From positions 6,736,461 to 6,800,460 of the forward strand of contig CM034139.1 of the NCBI GenBank assembly GCA_019914995.1: a stretch of 64,000 bases of DNA, in the 5' to 3' direction. The notes beneath the pieces are model-generated. The model was not told the DNA's origin, did no database searches, and worked only from the letters and a program-made list of their open reading frames with translations. The stretch is from Acanthochlamys bracteata. Taxonomy: Eukaryota > Streptophyta > Magnoliopsida > Pandanales > Velloziaceae. Shown here one piece after another: positions 37,401 to 54,791 of the stretch. How positions within the stretch are numbered: position 1 is the first letter of the stretch; each line of letters starts with the position of its first letter. A program made the position numbers and the translations under genes.

Positions 37401-38479
37401 CCAGGATAAACAGTTCCACCAATCACACGACCAAGAGGATACCTTGTAAAAATTAAGCAGATTTTGTCTTACACAAAATCATTTTTAGTACTAATAAAAC
37501 AGAAAAGAAGAGCTTAGAACTACCAGGTCCGATCATCAAACCAGTTCCAAAAGTCATACACTCCATTTTTAGTAAGATACTGCATGTAAAGGAAAGAATA
37601 AGATATCAGAAATGTAAGAGCTGAAACTGACTTTAATTGCTTGAAAGTATAAAGCCCACAGACTGCATAGTAGTATTTAAAAATAACCTCACCAGTAAAT
37701 GCATTTTGGAACACTGAGGTAAACATTTAAGATTAGATAGTAACAAGACCTGGTTCTCTGATTTTCTGGATGGAGGTTAAGAAAGATAATCATGAACTTC
37801 TTTTGAGGATAAGTTACTAACTACTAACACTAAAACTGGTCTAACATAATAGAATATGCTTTTCAAACAAAGATAATCATAAACTTCTTTTGGGGATGGA
37901 GATTAAAACACACATCTTATGCATCATTTCTTTCAAATATAATGTAACTCAAACGCTCTTGCAAAATTCATAGTATACAGCATTTAGTTGGAAGTGCAGT
38001 AAAACTATCAGAACGTGCTCCTTTCTAGGGAATTTACAATCGCATAACAATCAAAATCCACAAGCAAAGATGTGTATCAGTGAGCGCACTTGCTCCAGGA
38101 TCAATGCACTACATAGTAGAAACAGTTTGTATAGAAATAAAACATAATCGAATTCCAAACTAGTGAAACCTGAGTGACTCTATAGTTGAAGTAGGGATCG
38201 AACTCATGGATCACGCTCTCGTACTTGATCACCTGATACACAAACGGGAAAACACAAACAATCAAACGCCAAAAATCTTACAATGGAAACAGATAGATCT
38301 AGCAGATAAAGACCGTTAAAAGGAATTGAGTATGAAGTTCCACGTTGACTAACAGAAAAGAGACGGATCGAGAAGGCGAGAACACCGATGAGAAGAAGAA
38401 CGAAGAAACCGAGAACTCCACCGAAAGCGTTGCGGAGTGACGCAGATGGAGACTTGATCTCCGCCGCCGCTGTTGCCAT
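31491..38479 (-). CDS. STT3A: Oligosaccharyltransferase catalytic subunit STT3A
   Basis: ER-membrane catalytic subunit of oligosaccharyltransferase, which moves Glc3Man9GlcNAc2 to Asn in N-X-S/T sites. Twenty-three exons in transcript order: 38479-38354, 38232-38170, 37579-37524, 37442-37371, 37285-37180, 37102-37052, 36652-36557, 36453-36394, 36311-36198, 36055-35969, 35728-35625, 35478-35383, 35097-34977, 33949-33869, 33771-33640, 33537-33286, 32872-32729, 32645-32459, 32389-32292, 32061-31982, 31900-31813, 31730-31641, 31556-31491; frame continuous, 789 residues. Key motifs: EFD at 52-54 (metal site), ASVSEHQPP, and WWDYGYQ at 591-597, the acceptor-site motif. A charged cytosolic-type insert (KKNRKKEKE) precedes the last membrane helix. 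The C-terminus ends KNPWS. One intron (33950-34976) contains a hAT-like element. Similarity favours STT3A over STT3B. Confidence 0.94.
33996..34567. mobile_element. hAT-like non-autonomous element, copy 2, inside an STT3A intron
   Basis: Left end CAGGGATGGCAATA; complement of right end CGAGGTGGCAATATGGG. Both terminal regions carry GACCCG/CGGGTC and GATTATTAAATGGGT-type repeats, like the element at 7457-8304. It is 572 bp with no transposase frame and sits wholly within the STT3A intron between exons 13 and 14. A clean target duplication is not visible. Confidence 0.6.
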
Positions 38480-39017
38480 TACCGGCAAGATCGAGCTCGG
38501 AGAACGAAACGAATCGAACCAAACGAGCGACTGAAGACAGAAGGCGGAGAAAAGAAGACGGGGGACTATTATTAGATCGAAGAGGTTTGCAATGACTGAA
38601 AATTCACCCGGCTTTCCACATAGTTACTAAACTGCCCCCTTTCACAAATTAACGGAAATACCCTCACATAACAACTACTGGCTATTGCAAAAATCAGATA
38701 CTATTGAAGAATTTAGACATTGTTATAATTAAACATAGATATAAAAACATCCTGGTCTTTGGTTCACATCACACCAATCTGTAGCAATCAGGAAAATATT
38801 ACAACAACTTAGTCAGTAAAAAGGCCTATTTGCGGAAAGTCCTCCAAAGACCACTATGAAGACAATGGTTAAACCCTCAAGGATCTTGAATTCATCCTCC
38901 AAGAACAAGAACAAGTGGTCTTATGGCATTCTGTCTTGGCTACGGTGTTGCTTTTAAATTGAACTCCAGCAGCAGAATCTACCTTGTACAACAATCGGAG
39001 CCATACTGAACTTCACT
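38480..39017. other. STT3A upstream region
   Basis: Contains the 5' UTR and promoter of STT3A (minus strand). No gene is recognisable before the NUP85 relic starts. Confidence 0.5.
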
Positions 39018-41000
39018 TTAGGATTCTTCATCTATAGCGTGTCCAAGATTTGAGGCCAAAGCTATCTCACAGAGTTTTGAGCTGCAGAGGCAAGTCAACA
39101 TCACCAAAACCTGGGTGTACCTTTGTGATGGATAGCTATTACAACTTACTTAACAACATAGTTGTTTCAGCTACATTAAGAATGATCAGTCCTGCCAAGT
39201 GAGCAGCTTGACCTGGATAGAGAAATTTTTTTACCAGAACTACAAAATCATTGACGATGATCAGAAAACAATCCTAAATTCATCTCTTGTTGCTTAGATG
39301 GAGTTGTGCAGATATCACAGGACTCCTTCAAAGCAAGAGATGGGAACTTCGACTAAATATCAAGCCCATTAGCAATTACAGACCTCAGCCAATCAAGTCT
39401 TCATGAGTATAAATCAAATTCCCACCATTACTTCAAACATTAAATTATGCTAACTTCATTGGATTGAGCACTGCTGCATTAAGGTATACTGCTGACGGTT
39501 TATGTATGATAGATACAAGGTTGTATTTATTGCAGAATCAGGTAGCAGAAATCTTCATTCACATGGAAAAGCGTGCAATCCTGAACCTTTTACCTCACTG
39601 TTACTGCTGGATATATTCTGTCCCTAGCATATCACAAAGATAAACAAACAACTAAGGCAAGACAAAATGATGTTGCTTTTTAAATGACATGAGGAAACAG
39701 ATATCATCTAAAAAATCAGATGCATGCTCCAAAATAAAAAATGATGATATATTTTAAGCAACAAAGTGCTTTATTGCAATGAAAATAACTTACAAAATTA
39801 TGAAGAAGAGGGAGGTAAAAACATTGTAGTGTAGATCGATTTCTCATAATCTGCATATATTTGGGGAAAAAGTGTTATTTCTAGGCCAGCAAGCATGTGG
39901 TAGTACTAAGAAAATTGACAAAGAAATATAGAACCACCCAGAAAACCATTAAGTCACCTTTAGCATCTGTACTCAAAAGAATCCTATCATAATCCTGTGA
40001 AAAATGAAGAAGAAATGACTAATCAGATGCAACAAAAAGAGAATTCTAGACTTGAGAGTCTGTGAAAGACCACAAGGATGAAATTTACCGCTAACAATCA
40101 GCATTAAACCTTCTGGAATCCATGATGTAGATTGCTTTATCAACATAGAATATCTCCAGCAACTGCCAGGCACCCTTTAAATTTGTAGATTCTTCTAGAG
40201 CTGCATCGTAATTATTCTAAACCAAAAGGCAATAAACAATTAAACAATTCATATGATAGGCGGCAAGTTGGAATTTGAACAACTAGCAGAGATGAAACAA
40301 ATCAACTACTAATAGATATTACATGTATTACTTGTTATACTATTTTACTACAATCTAACTGTGCTGGGAACACTGAGGAAGAGAAAGACCTAAAGAACCA
40401 TTTTTGGGTCCTCAATCACTGTGCTTTCAGGTGGTCTTTCAGATCCCAGAAGACCGCTGACTCCAAAACATCTTGCCACCTGCATCACGTTCCACACTAT
40501 CAACTTAGACAGCACACACGAAAATATAAGGATTCTACACTTTAAAATTCTACAATTAATCATTTTTCACTAATCTGGGCTATAAGATCAATCAGGTTTC
40601 ATGTTAATTTTCTCCACTGAGAATTTCAGAAGAAACGCACTTGCGCCAACTAACAAAAGTAGTGAAACAAAAAACAATATCATCTCTTTTTCTCTAGCTA
40701 CTAGACATTTTACACAAACAACTTAATACTTCTCAATCAGAACTAAGACAGAACTTTGAGTACATAAATTTCTGAAAGCGTATCCAATGTACCCTGCAAT
40801 ACTTACCACTCCGATGGCAAAGACGAATTCATTCTGTTCGCCGCAGCAAATGCATTACTTCTGCTTTGCAGCAAGCGAATGGCGGGACAGAACCGTCAGT
40901 GGTCCGCTCAGCATCATCAACATATCCATCTTCCTCGCCGCCGAGAAACACTCCACTACCTTAGCTCTACCTCCGCCGTTCCGCTGACGTCACCTGATTC
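39018..41000 (-). pseudogene. Decayed NUP85 (nuclear pore Y-complex) copy
   Basis: Minus-strand remnants match plant NUP85 in order but with broken frames. Exon-1 relic (about 41000-40807): FLGGEEDG, DGSVPPFA, then in another frame LLQSRSNAFAAANRMNSS and EWWQDVLE up to a good donor. Exon-2 relic (about 40479-40390): GVSGLLGSERPPESTVIEDP followed by KMVL and a stop. Exon-3 relic (about 40216-40090): LEESTNLKGAWQLLEIFYVD, continuing in another frame as KQSTSWIPEGL. The large middle of the protein is missing. The C-terminal relic (39214-39018) holds ILNVAETTMLLSKL, then PGFGDVDLPLQLKTL and, shifted, EIALASNLGHAIDEES. Splice signals are partly kept, so this is a duplicated rather than a retrocopied pseudogene. 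The match is from memory of the family. Confidence 0.65.
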
Positions 41001-41223
41001 GGTGGTCGAGCCAGTTGCCAGCTGTCAGTTGATAAGTACTCGAGAAAGCGGCGATCTGACACCGTTTCAGACGCTGTATACTTCGGCGTGTTCAGTAGCG
41101 AAGGATATAAGAGAGGACAGAGGAGACCGTCGTCAGTGGAGTCCGTCGAGCGGCACTACGGGATTTTAGCGTTGCATGTCGAACCTAAGCGGGGTTTTAG
41201 AACTTTTGACCGAAATAATAAGT

Positions 41224-41401
41224 GGGACGTTTAGCATTTGCTTATTCCAAAATCAACTTTTTAATTTTTTAAAATATTTTTAATACATTTTTTATAATTA
41301 TTTAAAAATATAAAAAATTCTAAATAAAATTTTATTATTTATTTTTATTATTTTTAAAAAGTAAAATATAATTTATTTTGAAAATACTTCCAAAACACCC
41401 C
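41224..41401. mobile_element. Possible AT-rich MITE-like element
   Basis: The left end GGGACGTTTAGCATTTGC and the complement of the right end, TAGGGGTGTTTTGGAAGTAT, are loosely inverted around an AT-rich core of about 180 bp, as in other elements of this window. It lies between the NUP85 relic and FTSHI2. Confidence 0.35.
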
Positions 41402-42193
41402 TAATATTGGTGTCATAATAGGACGGATCTGGGCTGATTTAAGGCGTACATTTTCTCAAGAACCAGGCCTGGGACACAAGCGTCACACCCGTTATACATA
41501 TTCATTCCTTCATATCAACATTGCTACAACAACAGGTAAAAGAGAACGAGCAAAAAGAATGGCGGGAATTATCTCTGTAGAAAACCAAATGAACGTTACA
41601 GTACACGAAATGTGATTATTTGCTCAAAGAATTCTTGTAGGATCACTCTTGAGCAGTGCATCAACTGCAATTGGTTCAAGCACAAGAATCAATATATGCA
41701 ATCATATAGACATACGATCCGCTATGAAGCAAAAGTTTCTTGAGGTGCTCAGATTTAATTCCCCCGCTGCCTTTCAGGAACTACACCGTAAAAAAGGACC
41801 TCTCCACTCAAACTGGCGGACTTTGGACCTTCAACATTTAAGAAATTCAGAATATACAAGTAGCAGGTCCAGGATTCAACATGGAGAGAAGAGCTTTGAT
41901 CATTACCATCTGTGTGTAGGAAATCATTGCCCAATAGTGTCATTTGATACTGATTCATATCCTGAAGGTGTCAGTTCTTTTATCACTAGACTTAACGGCA
42001 TACCCTTGGAAACAAACGTCTGCACCTAACCTAAACAAAGATGAAAATTTTGCATTATGATCTCAAGGAAGTGAAGAAAGATAAGCTTGAAAATAGTTGG
42101 TAAAAGTGCAAAAACAAGCTGAATCTATCTGAATGAGGAAAATGTACTAACCATTGCCCCTCTTGGAACTCGAACAAAATAAATGCTCACTTA
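41402..42193. other. FTSHI2 downstream region
   Basis: Probable 3' UTR and downstream DNA of FTSHI2. A 126-codon frame on the plus strand (41649-42029) has no known domain and is antisense to this region. Confidence 0.5.
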
Positions 42194-47923
<5,730 letters not shown>

Positions 47924-48209
47924 TGGAAAAGAAGGAAAGAGAGACTGAACTAGGGAGTGGAGACGGGCATTGCTGCAGGAGATGAGAGATACTTGTTTTG
48001 GTCTTCTGAGAGGAATGGATAAAACGAAAAAGGAAAGAACCGGAAGACATAAAAGACCGGCGAGCGAGAGAGGAATATAGGACTAGAGTAGGATGGATTC
48101 ATGGTATCCTGCTCAACTCAAAATTGGACCAGTTTAACAAGAACAAAAAAACCAAGACCATGTTGGACATTGGCAGAAAACACAAAAGCTTTTAAAAGTA
48201 AAAAAACAT
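47924..48209. promoter_or_regulatory. FTSHI2 5' region
   Basis: Only 286 bp separate the FTSHI2 ATG from the 3' end of the tRNA gene, so the FTSHI2 promoter and 5' UTR must lie here or run into the tRNA locus. No clear TATA box is seen. Confidence 0.4.
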
Positions 48210-48282
48210 CGCCCACCGTGGGGCTCGAACCCACGACCACAAGGTTAAGAGCCTTGCGCTCTACCGACTGAGCTAGACGGGC
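48210..48282 (-). tRNA. tRNA-Lys (CTT), copy 1
   Basis: A 73-base cloverleaf with anticodon CTT in loop CTCTTAA. Acceptor stem GCCCGTC pairs with GGTGGGC (with G-T pairs). A box TAGCTCAGTCGGTAGAGC and B box GGTTCGAGCC are intact, with D, anticodon (CAAGG/CCTTG) and T (GTGGG/CCCAC) stems. A run of seven T follows within ten bases, a normal Pol III terminator. No intron. It is identical over its whole length to the copy at 62726-62798. Confidence 0.97.
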
Positions 48283-48429
48283 GTTGTAGATAGCTGTCAA
48301 GAACAATAATAAAGCGGTTCTTGACAAGTAAAATGCTCTCCTACGAAGTACAAACATCACATGCGTGATATAGTTATATATCATGGATGTGATTGTATTC
48401 CAGAAGATAGGGAAACAAGAGAACCATTC

Positions 48430-48810
48430 ACAACTTTAATCTCTGAATTCTCCTCTTCAAAAGCTTGTCCTGCCCATATTCTGGTTGAACATCTCCAGTC
48501 GAGCTAGCTAGTTCATCGATGTCCGCTGACTCTCATTCAATGGCTTTTCTGAAAAGCGGAACATGGAGTACTGTTGCATATTTCTCCGAAGAGCAAGTTT
48601 CTTCTGCAGCATATTTACCTGCTCTGTTGCAGCAGACAGTCTGGATTAATTCCATCTCAACCATGTCCTCATGTATTGACATCAAGAGCATTCTCTTTTA
48701 TCTCAGTTCTCTCAGTGCATTCCTCATTAAAGTCATCATCCTGAGGTGGCCACTTCGTCCCCTGCCCCAAGCCCAAAGCTTATAGCCATCACGAGCTACA
48801 AGAACAGTGT
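48430..48810 (-). pseudogene. 3' relic of an RCC1-repeat family gene
   Basis: The minus strand shows protein-like segments in shifting frames in an order known from plant RCC1-domain proteins with a coiled-coil C-terminus. These are VLVARDGYKLWAWGRGRSG (a typical RCC1 blade), then KWPPQDDDFNEEC, a degenerate linker with stops, EKYATVLHVPLFRKAIE followed by TGA, IDELASSTGD, and finally GQDKLLKRRIQRLKL before a stop. Only the last blade and tail remain, within about 380 bp. At least two frameshifts and several stops make it non-functional. Family identity is recognised from memory and should be tested by alignment. Confidence 0.6.
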
Positions 48811-48849
48811 GAGCTACACCACTTTTTTAAAAATTTTACTTTTTACTTT

Positions 48850-50340
48850 CCACTTCGGAACTCATACCTGTATATTCTTTAGTAAATCAGACTCATATTA
48901 CGAGTATTGTGCTTTTCCCTTTCTTCGGCTATTAATGCTAAACAAATTTCATAAGGTCGATGCTTCTGCAAACTCGGAACTGTAAAGTTATTTGCCAAAG
49001 CAGTCTCCTAATTTGTCATTGTGCTTTTCCTTGACGATGCCTAAATCGATATATAAAACGCTTAACGATTATGGGAGCTCGACACTGTAGATGGTAGAGG
49101 TTTATTACACACATTTATGCTCGATAGTGTAAACTGAATACAGATCTATTACATATTTATACAAAATCGGATCTATATATCCTTTTGCAGAATATGACTC
49201 CTACTACGAGTATTGTACTTTTCCACTGCGCGGACCTGAAATTGCGAACAAAATTTCATTTTATTGGTAATGTAAACGTCTACGGCTGTTTACTTTTTGC
49301 AAAATCGGAGAAATACGTTTCCAGAATCGGACCTCTAATACCTGTATTATACTTTTACGTTACGTGGGCCCAAAAGTGCTACAAAAACTTTATACGATTG
49401 ATAATGTAAATGTATGGCTATTTAAATATTTCGCAAAATTAGACCTTCCAACGGTTCGCCAAATCAGACTCCTATTAAGAGTATTCGGTTTTCCCTTTCT
49501 GGGGCTATAAGAAGCTAAAGAAATTTAACAGGACGATAGCATAAATACATGGCTGTAGTAGTTATTTCGCAAAATCAAACCTTATTCGCTTTAGCAAAAT
49601 CGTACTCCTTAACTAGTATAACACTTTTCCGTTTCGGGGAACTTAATACTTCTAAAACAAATGTTATATTGTCGATACTGAAAAACGATCGACTGTATAG
49701 TCGTTTCCGCAAAATCGGGCCAGCATATCTTTTGCCAAAAAGGAGTCATACGGTTGGCTCTATATACGTTTCCGCAAAATCGGACCAGGATATATTTTGC
49801 AAAATAGGAATCCTACTACCCAGTTGTGCTTTTGCACATGAGGACAAAATTCTGTGAATAGTTATTATAGAGATTAAAGACGCACGCAAAATTAGTAGTG
49901 CTCTATCAGTTGTTTTTGCAAAATCAGACCTATACTTCCTTCTGCAAAATCAACCTCTTATTTCGCAGGGTTTTGCTTTTGCGTTATGGGAACCTAATAC
50001 TACTAAACAAATTATGTAGGACAGATTGTGGCTCTTTCTAGTATATTGTCCCTAAACCCAACCTGTACACTCATTTGTAAAATCAACCTCCTATAATTGG
50101 ATTGTGGTTTTCTGTTAACAGAGGTAATGAAGGTCTGCCACTGTAAAAATGGCTAGAGCTTTATTACATATTTTCGCAAAGTCGGACTTTAACTATTTTG
50201 CATAAAATGGCTCCTATTACGCGGATCGTGCTTTTCCGTAAAGAGGCAATATTGCCGAAATATATGAAGACCTGTACAGTAATAAATCTATCGTATTACA
50301 TATTTTTGCAAAATCGACCTTTATATCTGTAACAAAATAG
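48850..50340. repeat. Degenerate tandem-repeat array, ~10 units
   Basis: Ten diverged copies of a unit built around the phrase (T/C)CTATTACGAGTATTGTGCTT followed by TTCC. Anchors lie near 48908, 49021, 49213, 49347, 49483, 49621, 49826, 49970, 50103 and 50226. Spacing is mostly 113-144 bp, with two gaps near 190-205 bp. Units also share TTTTGCAAAATCGGACC before the anchor and a CTAAACAAATTTTAT-type stretch after it. No long open frame persists. It looks like an old satellite or minisatellite-like array. Confidence 0.75.
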
Positions 50341-50469
50341 TAGTGGACCTATCTTGGAAACATTACTCCTAAGGTTTGGCAGACACCTATTAAAATCTGA
50401 TTAGGAATTTACGGGCTCCGTTACGAAAGCAAAAACATAAAATTTAAGGGCCTGCCAGCAGAACAGCAT

Positions 50470-50715
50470 ATCATGTATCTGTATATTCATCACATTAAAA
50501 GTATTATTACAGTTTATAGGCCCTTAATAATAAAAGAATGAAGGGGCTATCTTAGATAGCAGTGTGTCTTGTATTTGTACATTCATCCTAGTAAAACTCT
50601 TATTACAATGTAGAGACCCCTAATAAAAAAGACCGAAGAGCCTTAGTTTATCTTGTACTGCATATTCATCCCACCAACACTTTTATTAGAATACATGAAC
50701 CCTAAATAGTAAAAA
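50470..50715. repeat. Second, shorter tandem-repeat array (~85-95 bp units)
   Basis: Three units anchored by GTATATTCATC-like sequence at about 50484, 50580 and 50663, each followed by ACTCTTATTACA-like and CCCTAATAATAAAA-like blocks. A fourth partial unit appears at about 50960-51030 (GCATATTAATCC), separated by the insertion at 50720-50960. Confidence 0.65.
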
Positions 50716-50719
50716 TAAG

Positions 50720-50960
50720 AATGTGTTTTAAATATAAAAAAGTGAGTTATGTGGAAGTAAGTTTTATTAAAATAAAGTTTTTTGAAATATAAGTTTAAAT
50801 GAGAGTTTAGTTTTATATTTTAATTTTATTTAAATATGAATGCCTAATAATAAAATAAAAATTAAAAATTTTAATTTAATAAATAACTAAAAATGTGAAT
50901 TATTTGAATCTTTAAATTTGGCTTAAAAAAATAGAATTCTAGATTTTGAAACACACCCTA
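50720..50960. mobile_element. MITE-like insertion within the second repeat array
   Basis: About 240 bp, AT-rich. The left end GAATGTGTTTTAAAT and the complement of the right end, TAGGGTGTGTTTCAAAAT, are inverted. Repeat-array sequence resumes on the right side, which supports insertion into a unit. Confidence 0.5.
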
Positions 50961-51248
50961 ATAACGGAAAATAAGAGGCCCTATATTGTGAAAAGGAATA
51001 TCCCATTGTTTGCATATTAATCCAACAAAAGGTAGTAGTAGCATACGTTAAGTTTTAAAATTTTGGGACCTCAATGCCTATCTAGTCCGAAACAAACCGC
51101 GGAGCAGAATAAAATGTTCCCCCAAAAATTTTCAAATTTCAACTCGCCCACCACTGTCCACTTCTGAACCAACTTTCCACTCAATTTTTCTTTATCTAGG
51201 GTTTAGCTTTTCACTCACCACCATCTCTGCCCCGCACCGGTGGAAGCC

Positions 51249-54162
51249 ATGAGCTCGGGACCACAACGCGCTCGTCCGCACTCTCTGCTTTACCGCGATC
51301 TAGCTTCGCCCATTTCCCACCACCGCCACCGCGCCGGTGCCGGCGGCAGCACCAGATTCAGCACTCCTTCCGCACTCTGGCGCGATAGTTTAGCTTCTTC
51401 TTCTTCTACTATCGATCCTCCGCCGCCGCCCGTCTTCACTCTCGACGACCGTTCTATTGATTTCTCACCCACCGAGCTTCTCCCGTCTCCGCCTTCACCG
51501 CCACATTCGCCACGATCTCCTCAACATACCCTCCCTCGAACGTTCTCTTCTCCTTCTTCTTCGTTCAAGCTCCGCCGTGGTGATAGCGGAGGTAGTGGAG
51601 CTCATACAACGCCGGGTAAGACTTCTTCGTTTAAGATCTATGGAGAAAGGAGTGGTAGTGGCGGTGGCGGCGTAGCTAATGGGACCCACCAGATGGCGAC
51701 GGAGGGTTGGTGGTCCCCGGCTAAGGGAGTAGGGGAGAGTGCAGAGAAAGGGAAGGAGGGATCACCGGTTGATGGAGTTGTACAGCAGCAGCAGACGGCT
51801 GGGATGCTGCTTGCACTTCCGCCGTCAAGGGAAGTTGCTCGACCAGAGTTAGAGAAAAGTGCTGCCCCGAGTCTGATGGGAGGAGGCATTGTGGAAAAGG
51901 AGTGGGTTACTGTCTTTGGGTATGCTTTCATGGTTCTCTTCCTCTTTTATGACAATTTTTACTTTTTCTGGATGTTTGGCCTCCTTATGCATTTCATTAC
52001 GCTATTTGGACTTTAAGTCCTACTGTCTGTGATGCTGTCTATGGAAAATCGACATTCCAAAATCAGCCTGTGTCTGAATGGTCTTATCCATTTAATTGGT
52101 TTAGCAAAGTTCTTACCTTGGTGGTTCATCTGATCAAATGAAATCTTAAGAGAACTTCTAGTTAGCTGTAGTTAAAATTAGCAGACGGGAAGAATCTACT
52201 GGATTTGCAAATCATGTAATTGTTACTTTCAGTTGGAAGTACCAGAAGAGTATATCAAAAGAAAAAGGGATTTGTTGAAGTTGGTAGGATGTAGGTTGAA
52301 CTCTGATGGCTTGTTGTATATTATTTGGTTTTATTTTAGCTTCTGCTGCTCCATGTTTTATCTCAACCTGATTATTAGTTGTGTTAACATTGTTGATTTT
52401 ATCTTATTACTTTTCCAATTTGGAAAATCTCACTGCTTGTTGTGTTGCCCTTGGTGTTTGAATTAACAGTCTGTGTTTCAACTGTTGAGATTGCTGTTGT
52501 TTCAAGTTAACTTCTGTTAATCTAATGAATTTGTATCATGCTCTAAGCGTACATTTCGCAAAGCAACTTTGGTTGGTTGCTGATATTTCTCTATAATGTT
52601 AACGTGGTTGGTATTTGATGGTTCCTATTGTCCTTTGTGCATTGCTCCATTCAGATAAAGCAAGGGAAACATTTGCCATGCTCTCTCTCAGTATGTACCT
52701 GTATATTATTTGGTAGCAGTCTTCATGTGAAACAGCAAAACTTGAGGGCAGGCTCCTAACAACTCCAGTGTGGGACTATACCTTACTTCAACATGAACTC
52801 CCTAAGAACTCTAGTAGGCAATCTTTACAACAATCTCATCCTTCATTGAATTCCTCAACCATAGAGTCTTTCATAGTCCCATATCTTTCATGTGGTTCAC
52901 CAAAGTGTTGTGGATAGTTGGGGCCGCTGCCAAACTTTGTAGTTATATCAGGGTTCCTTTTTAGGTGCTTTATATTCTTCAAAACCTTCTTGTTTGATTT
53001 TTGTTTTCGTTGCTGTGGACCACGTATGTGATAGGTTTATAATCTATTCATAACCTCTGCTTTCTTTCCTTCCATTTTCATTACCATTGAATTCTCTTAT
53101 GTTAAAGCCAGTTGTGTAATGGGGTTAATAGTGGAACTTGTTAGTACAGTTAATAGACAAGCAACAAGCACTTTTTGACTGCATTCTTGATTACTGACTT
53201 CAGTAGTGGCGAATTACTCTTTGGATTCTTATCTCTCTTGCTGTTGTTCTCTTATTTAAGGTATATTTAAATGCTGTTTGTGACATTCATCAAATACTTC
53301 GGTACACCAAGTGAGTGGTATTGTTTAGAGAGTCTAAGCATGATTTATCCTAACTCAAGCTCACGCTTATAGTATGCATTAGTCTTAAATTTTCGCTTTT
53401 ATGCACCTTTTTTCTTTGTTTGTTTCATTTGTTTGCAGTTGTTCACTAGAATAGATGATGTTTCAAATGAAGTTGGTCCAACAGTATTAATTAGTAAAAG
53501 ATATGCCCATATCTAAAGGGCAGGCACATATTTTCTGGGGAATGATAAATTTTTAGCGTGTTTCCATTTCAGGTTTTCTCCTGGCGACACTAACTTGGTG
53601 ATTCGGGAGTTTGAGAAATGCGGTGTCATATTGAAGCACATACCTGGTCCTAGGGATTCTAACTGGATGCACCTACTATATCAGGTATGCTTTACTGGCC
53701 TCTTTGCATGTCTTGTTGGTAAATATAAAGTTAGCAGTTGGCCATATATAATGCTCATAGCTTATTGGCTGTTGTCAGCTGTCTGTTGAAGAGGATAATC
53801 CTCCTAAATGTTAGTGCTCCCTGTTCTGGTTGGTTTTATTTCTGTTATATTTCTTGCAGAATCGATATGATGCTCGGAAGGCAATTGGGAAAAATGGAAC
53901 CCAAATAAACAGCTTACTTATTATTGGGGTCAAGCATGTTGATCCAATCCACCTTCAATATCTGAATGAGAGGCTCAATAACAATCATGTTGGCTTCATG
54001 GTTTCTTTGCCCCCAAGGTCACAAGTGGGAGCTTCTGTACGACCCAGCTATGTGCAAAATGGTGTTACTACCACAACAGACGGTGCACACCGTACCTCTG
54101 CCATTGCTACCCCGACAAAATCAGTTGTCTCTAAGGTCATGGACTTGATGTTCGGCATATGA
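51249..54162 (+). CDS. NUP35: Nucleoporin NUP35 (MPPN/RRM-Nup35 family)
   Basis: Nuclear pore inner-ring protein of 361 residues. Three exons: 51249-51919, 53573-53684 and 53860-54162, with continuous frame. The N-terminal ~210 residues are Pro/Ser/Gly-rich and disordered. The Nup35-type RRM (MPPN) fold begins at EKEWVTVFGFSPGDTNLVI (about 217) and runs through EFEKCGVILKHIPGPRDSNW, LYQNRYDARKAIGKNG and INSLLIIGVKHVDP. The C-terminus ends with SKVMDLMFGI, an amphipathic membrane-binding motif of the family. The ATG at 51249 is the first in frame. Intron 1 is 1,653 bp and holds no credible exon. In Arabidopsis the orthologue At3g16310 is close to FTSHI2 (At3g16290), as here. Confidence 0.94.
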
Positions 54163-54791
54163 GTTGGAATTTGACTTGCAGTTGAAATCAGCTAACACTA
54201 TGAGCTACAGTATCAGTCCCCTTGGTTGGGATAAAGCTAAACGCTTGTGCAGAATACAGGCAATTTGAAGGTAATAAACGTTTGTTATTGCCAGTGAAAG
54301 ATTGATCATACTGTATGATGTCTGAGACTGAGTGAACTTTGTGGGAAACAGGCTTTGTGTAACAAGTTTTGTAATGTGATAATGATTTCTTCCATAAAAG
54401 TGTATTATCCATCTTTTCTTAAGGTAATTTACAATTCATTCACTACAAAATGTTTCTGCTTGTGTCTTTGTGATTATGTGGTAAACTTGAGACTCGTATG
54501 CTTCAAAAAGCATTACAGTATCAAAGTTTAGATCATCCATCCATCTCTCAAAAAAGTTGCATCACATCATCAATACATGCAGCTCACCGTTCTTAACTGT
54601 TGCTCCATAACGAAGTCAGAGCATCGAAGACCCGATCAAAGGTACCAACTTCAAAAGAGCATGTAGTAAGTAGCACGTCAGTCAGCAAAAGCAAAAGCCA
54701 CAGCAGAAGTTGAGATAAGAAAAGCTCTTCATTCAACGGTAACTTCTAGAGAAGTACCAACAAATCTTACCGACCTTCTTTGTATTACAGG
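54163..54791. other. Convergent 3' intergenic, NUP35 and PTH2
   Basis: About 630 bp that must hold both 3' UTRs; nothing else is recognised. Confidence 0.55.

Noticed and set aside
40879-41169. 96-codon plus-strand frame
   Set aside because: It is the antisense of the NUP85 exon-1 relic, which explains the protein-like composition.
41649-42029. 126-codon plus-strand frame
   Set aside because: Antisense to the probable FTSHI2 3' UTR, no recognised family, not joined to any exon.
48850-50340. CRISPR-like array
   Set aside because: Units are long, diverged and lack constant short repeats with unique spacers; the DNA is plant nuclear.
52233-52466. Possible extra exon in NUP35 intron 1
   Set aside because: Exons 1 and 2 already join in phase and reproduce the conserved VTVFGFSPGDTN segment; adding this piece would break it.
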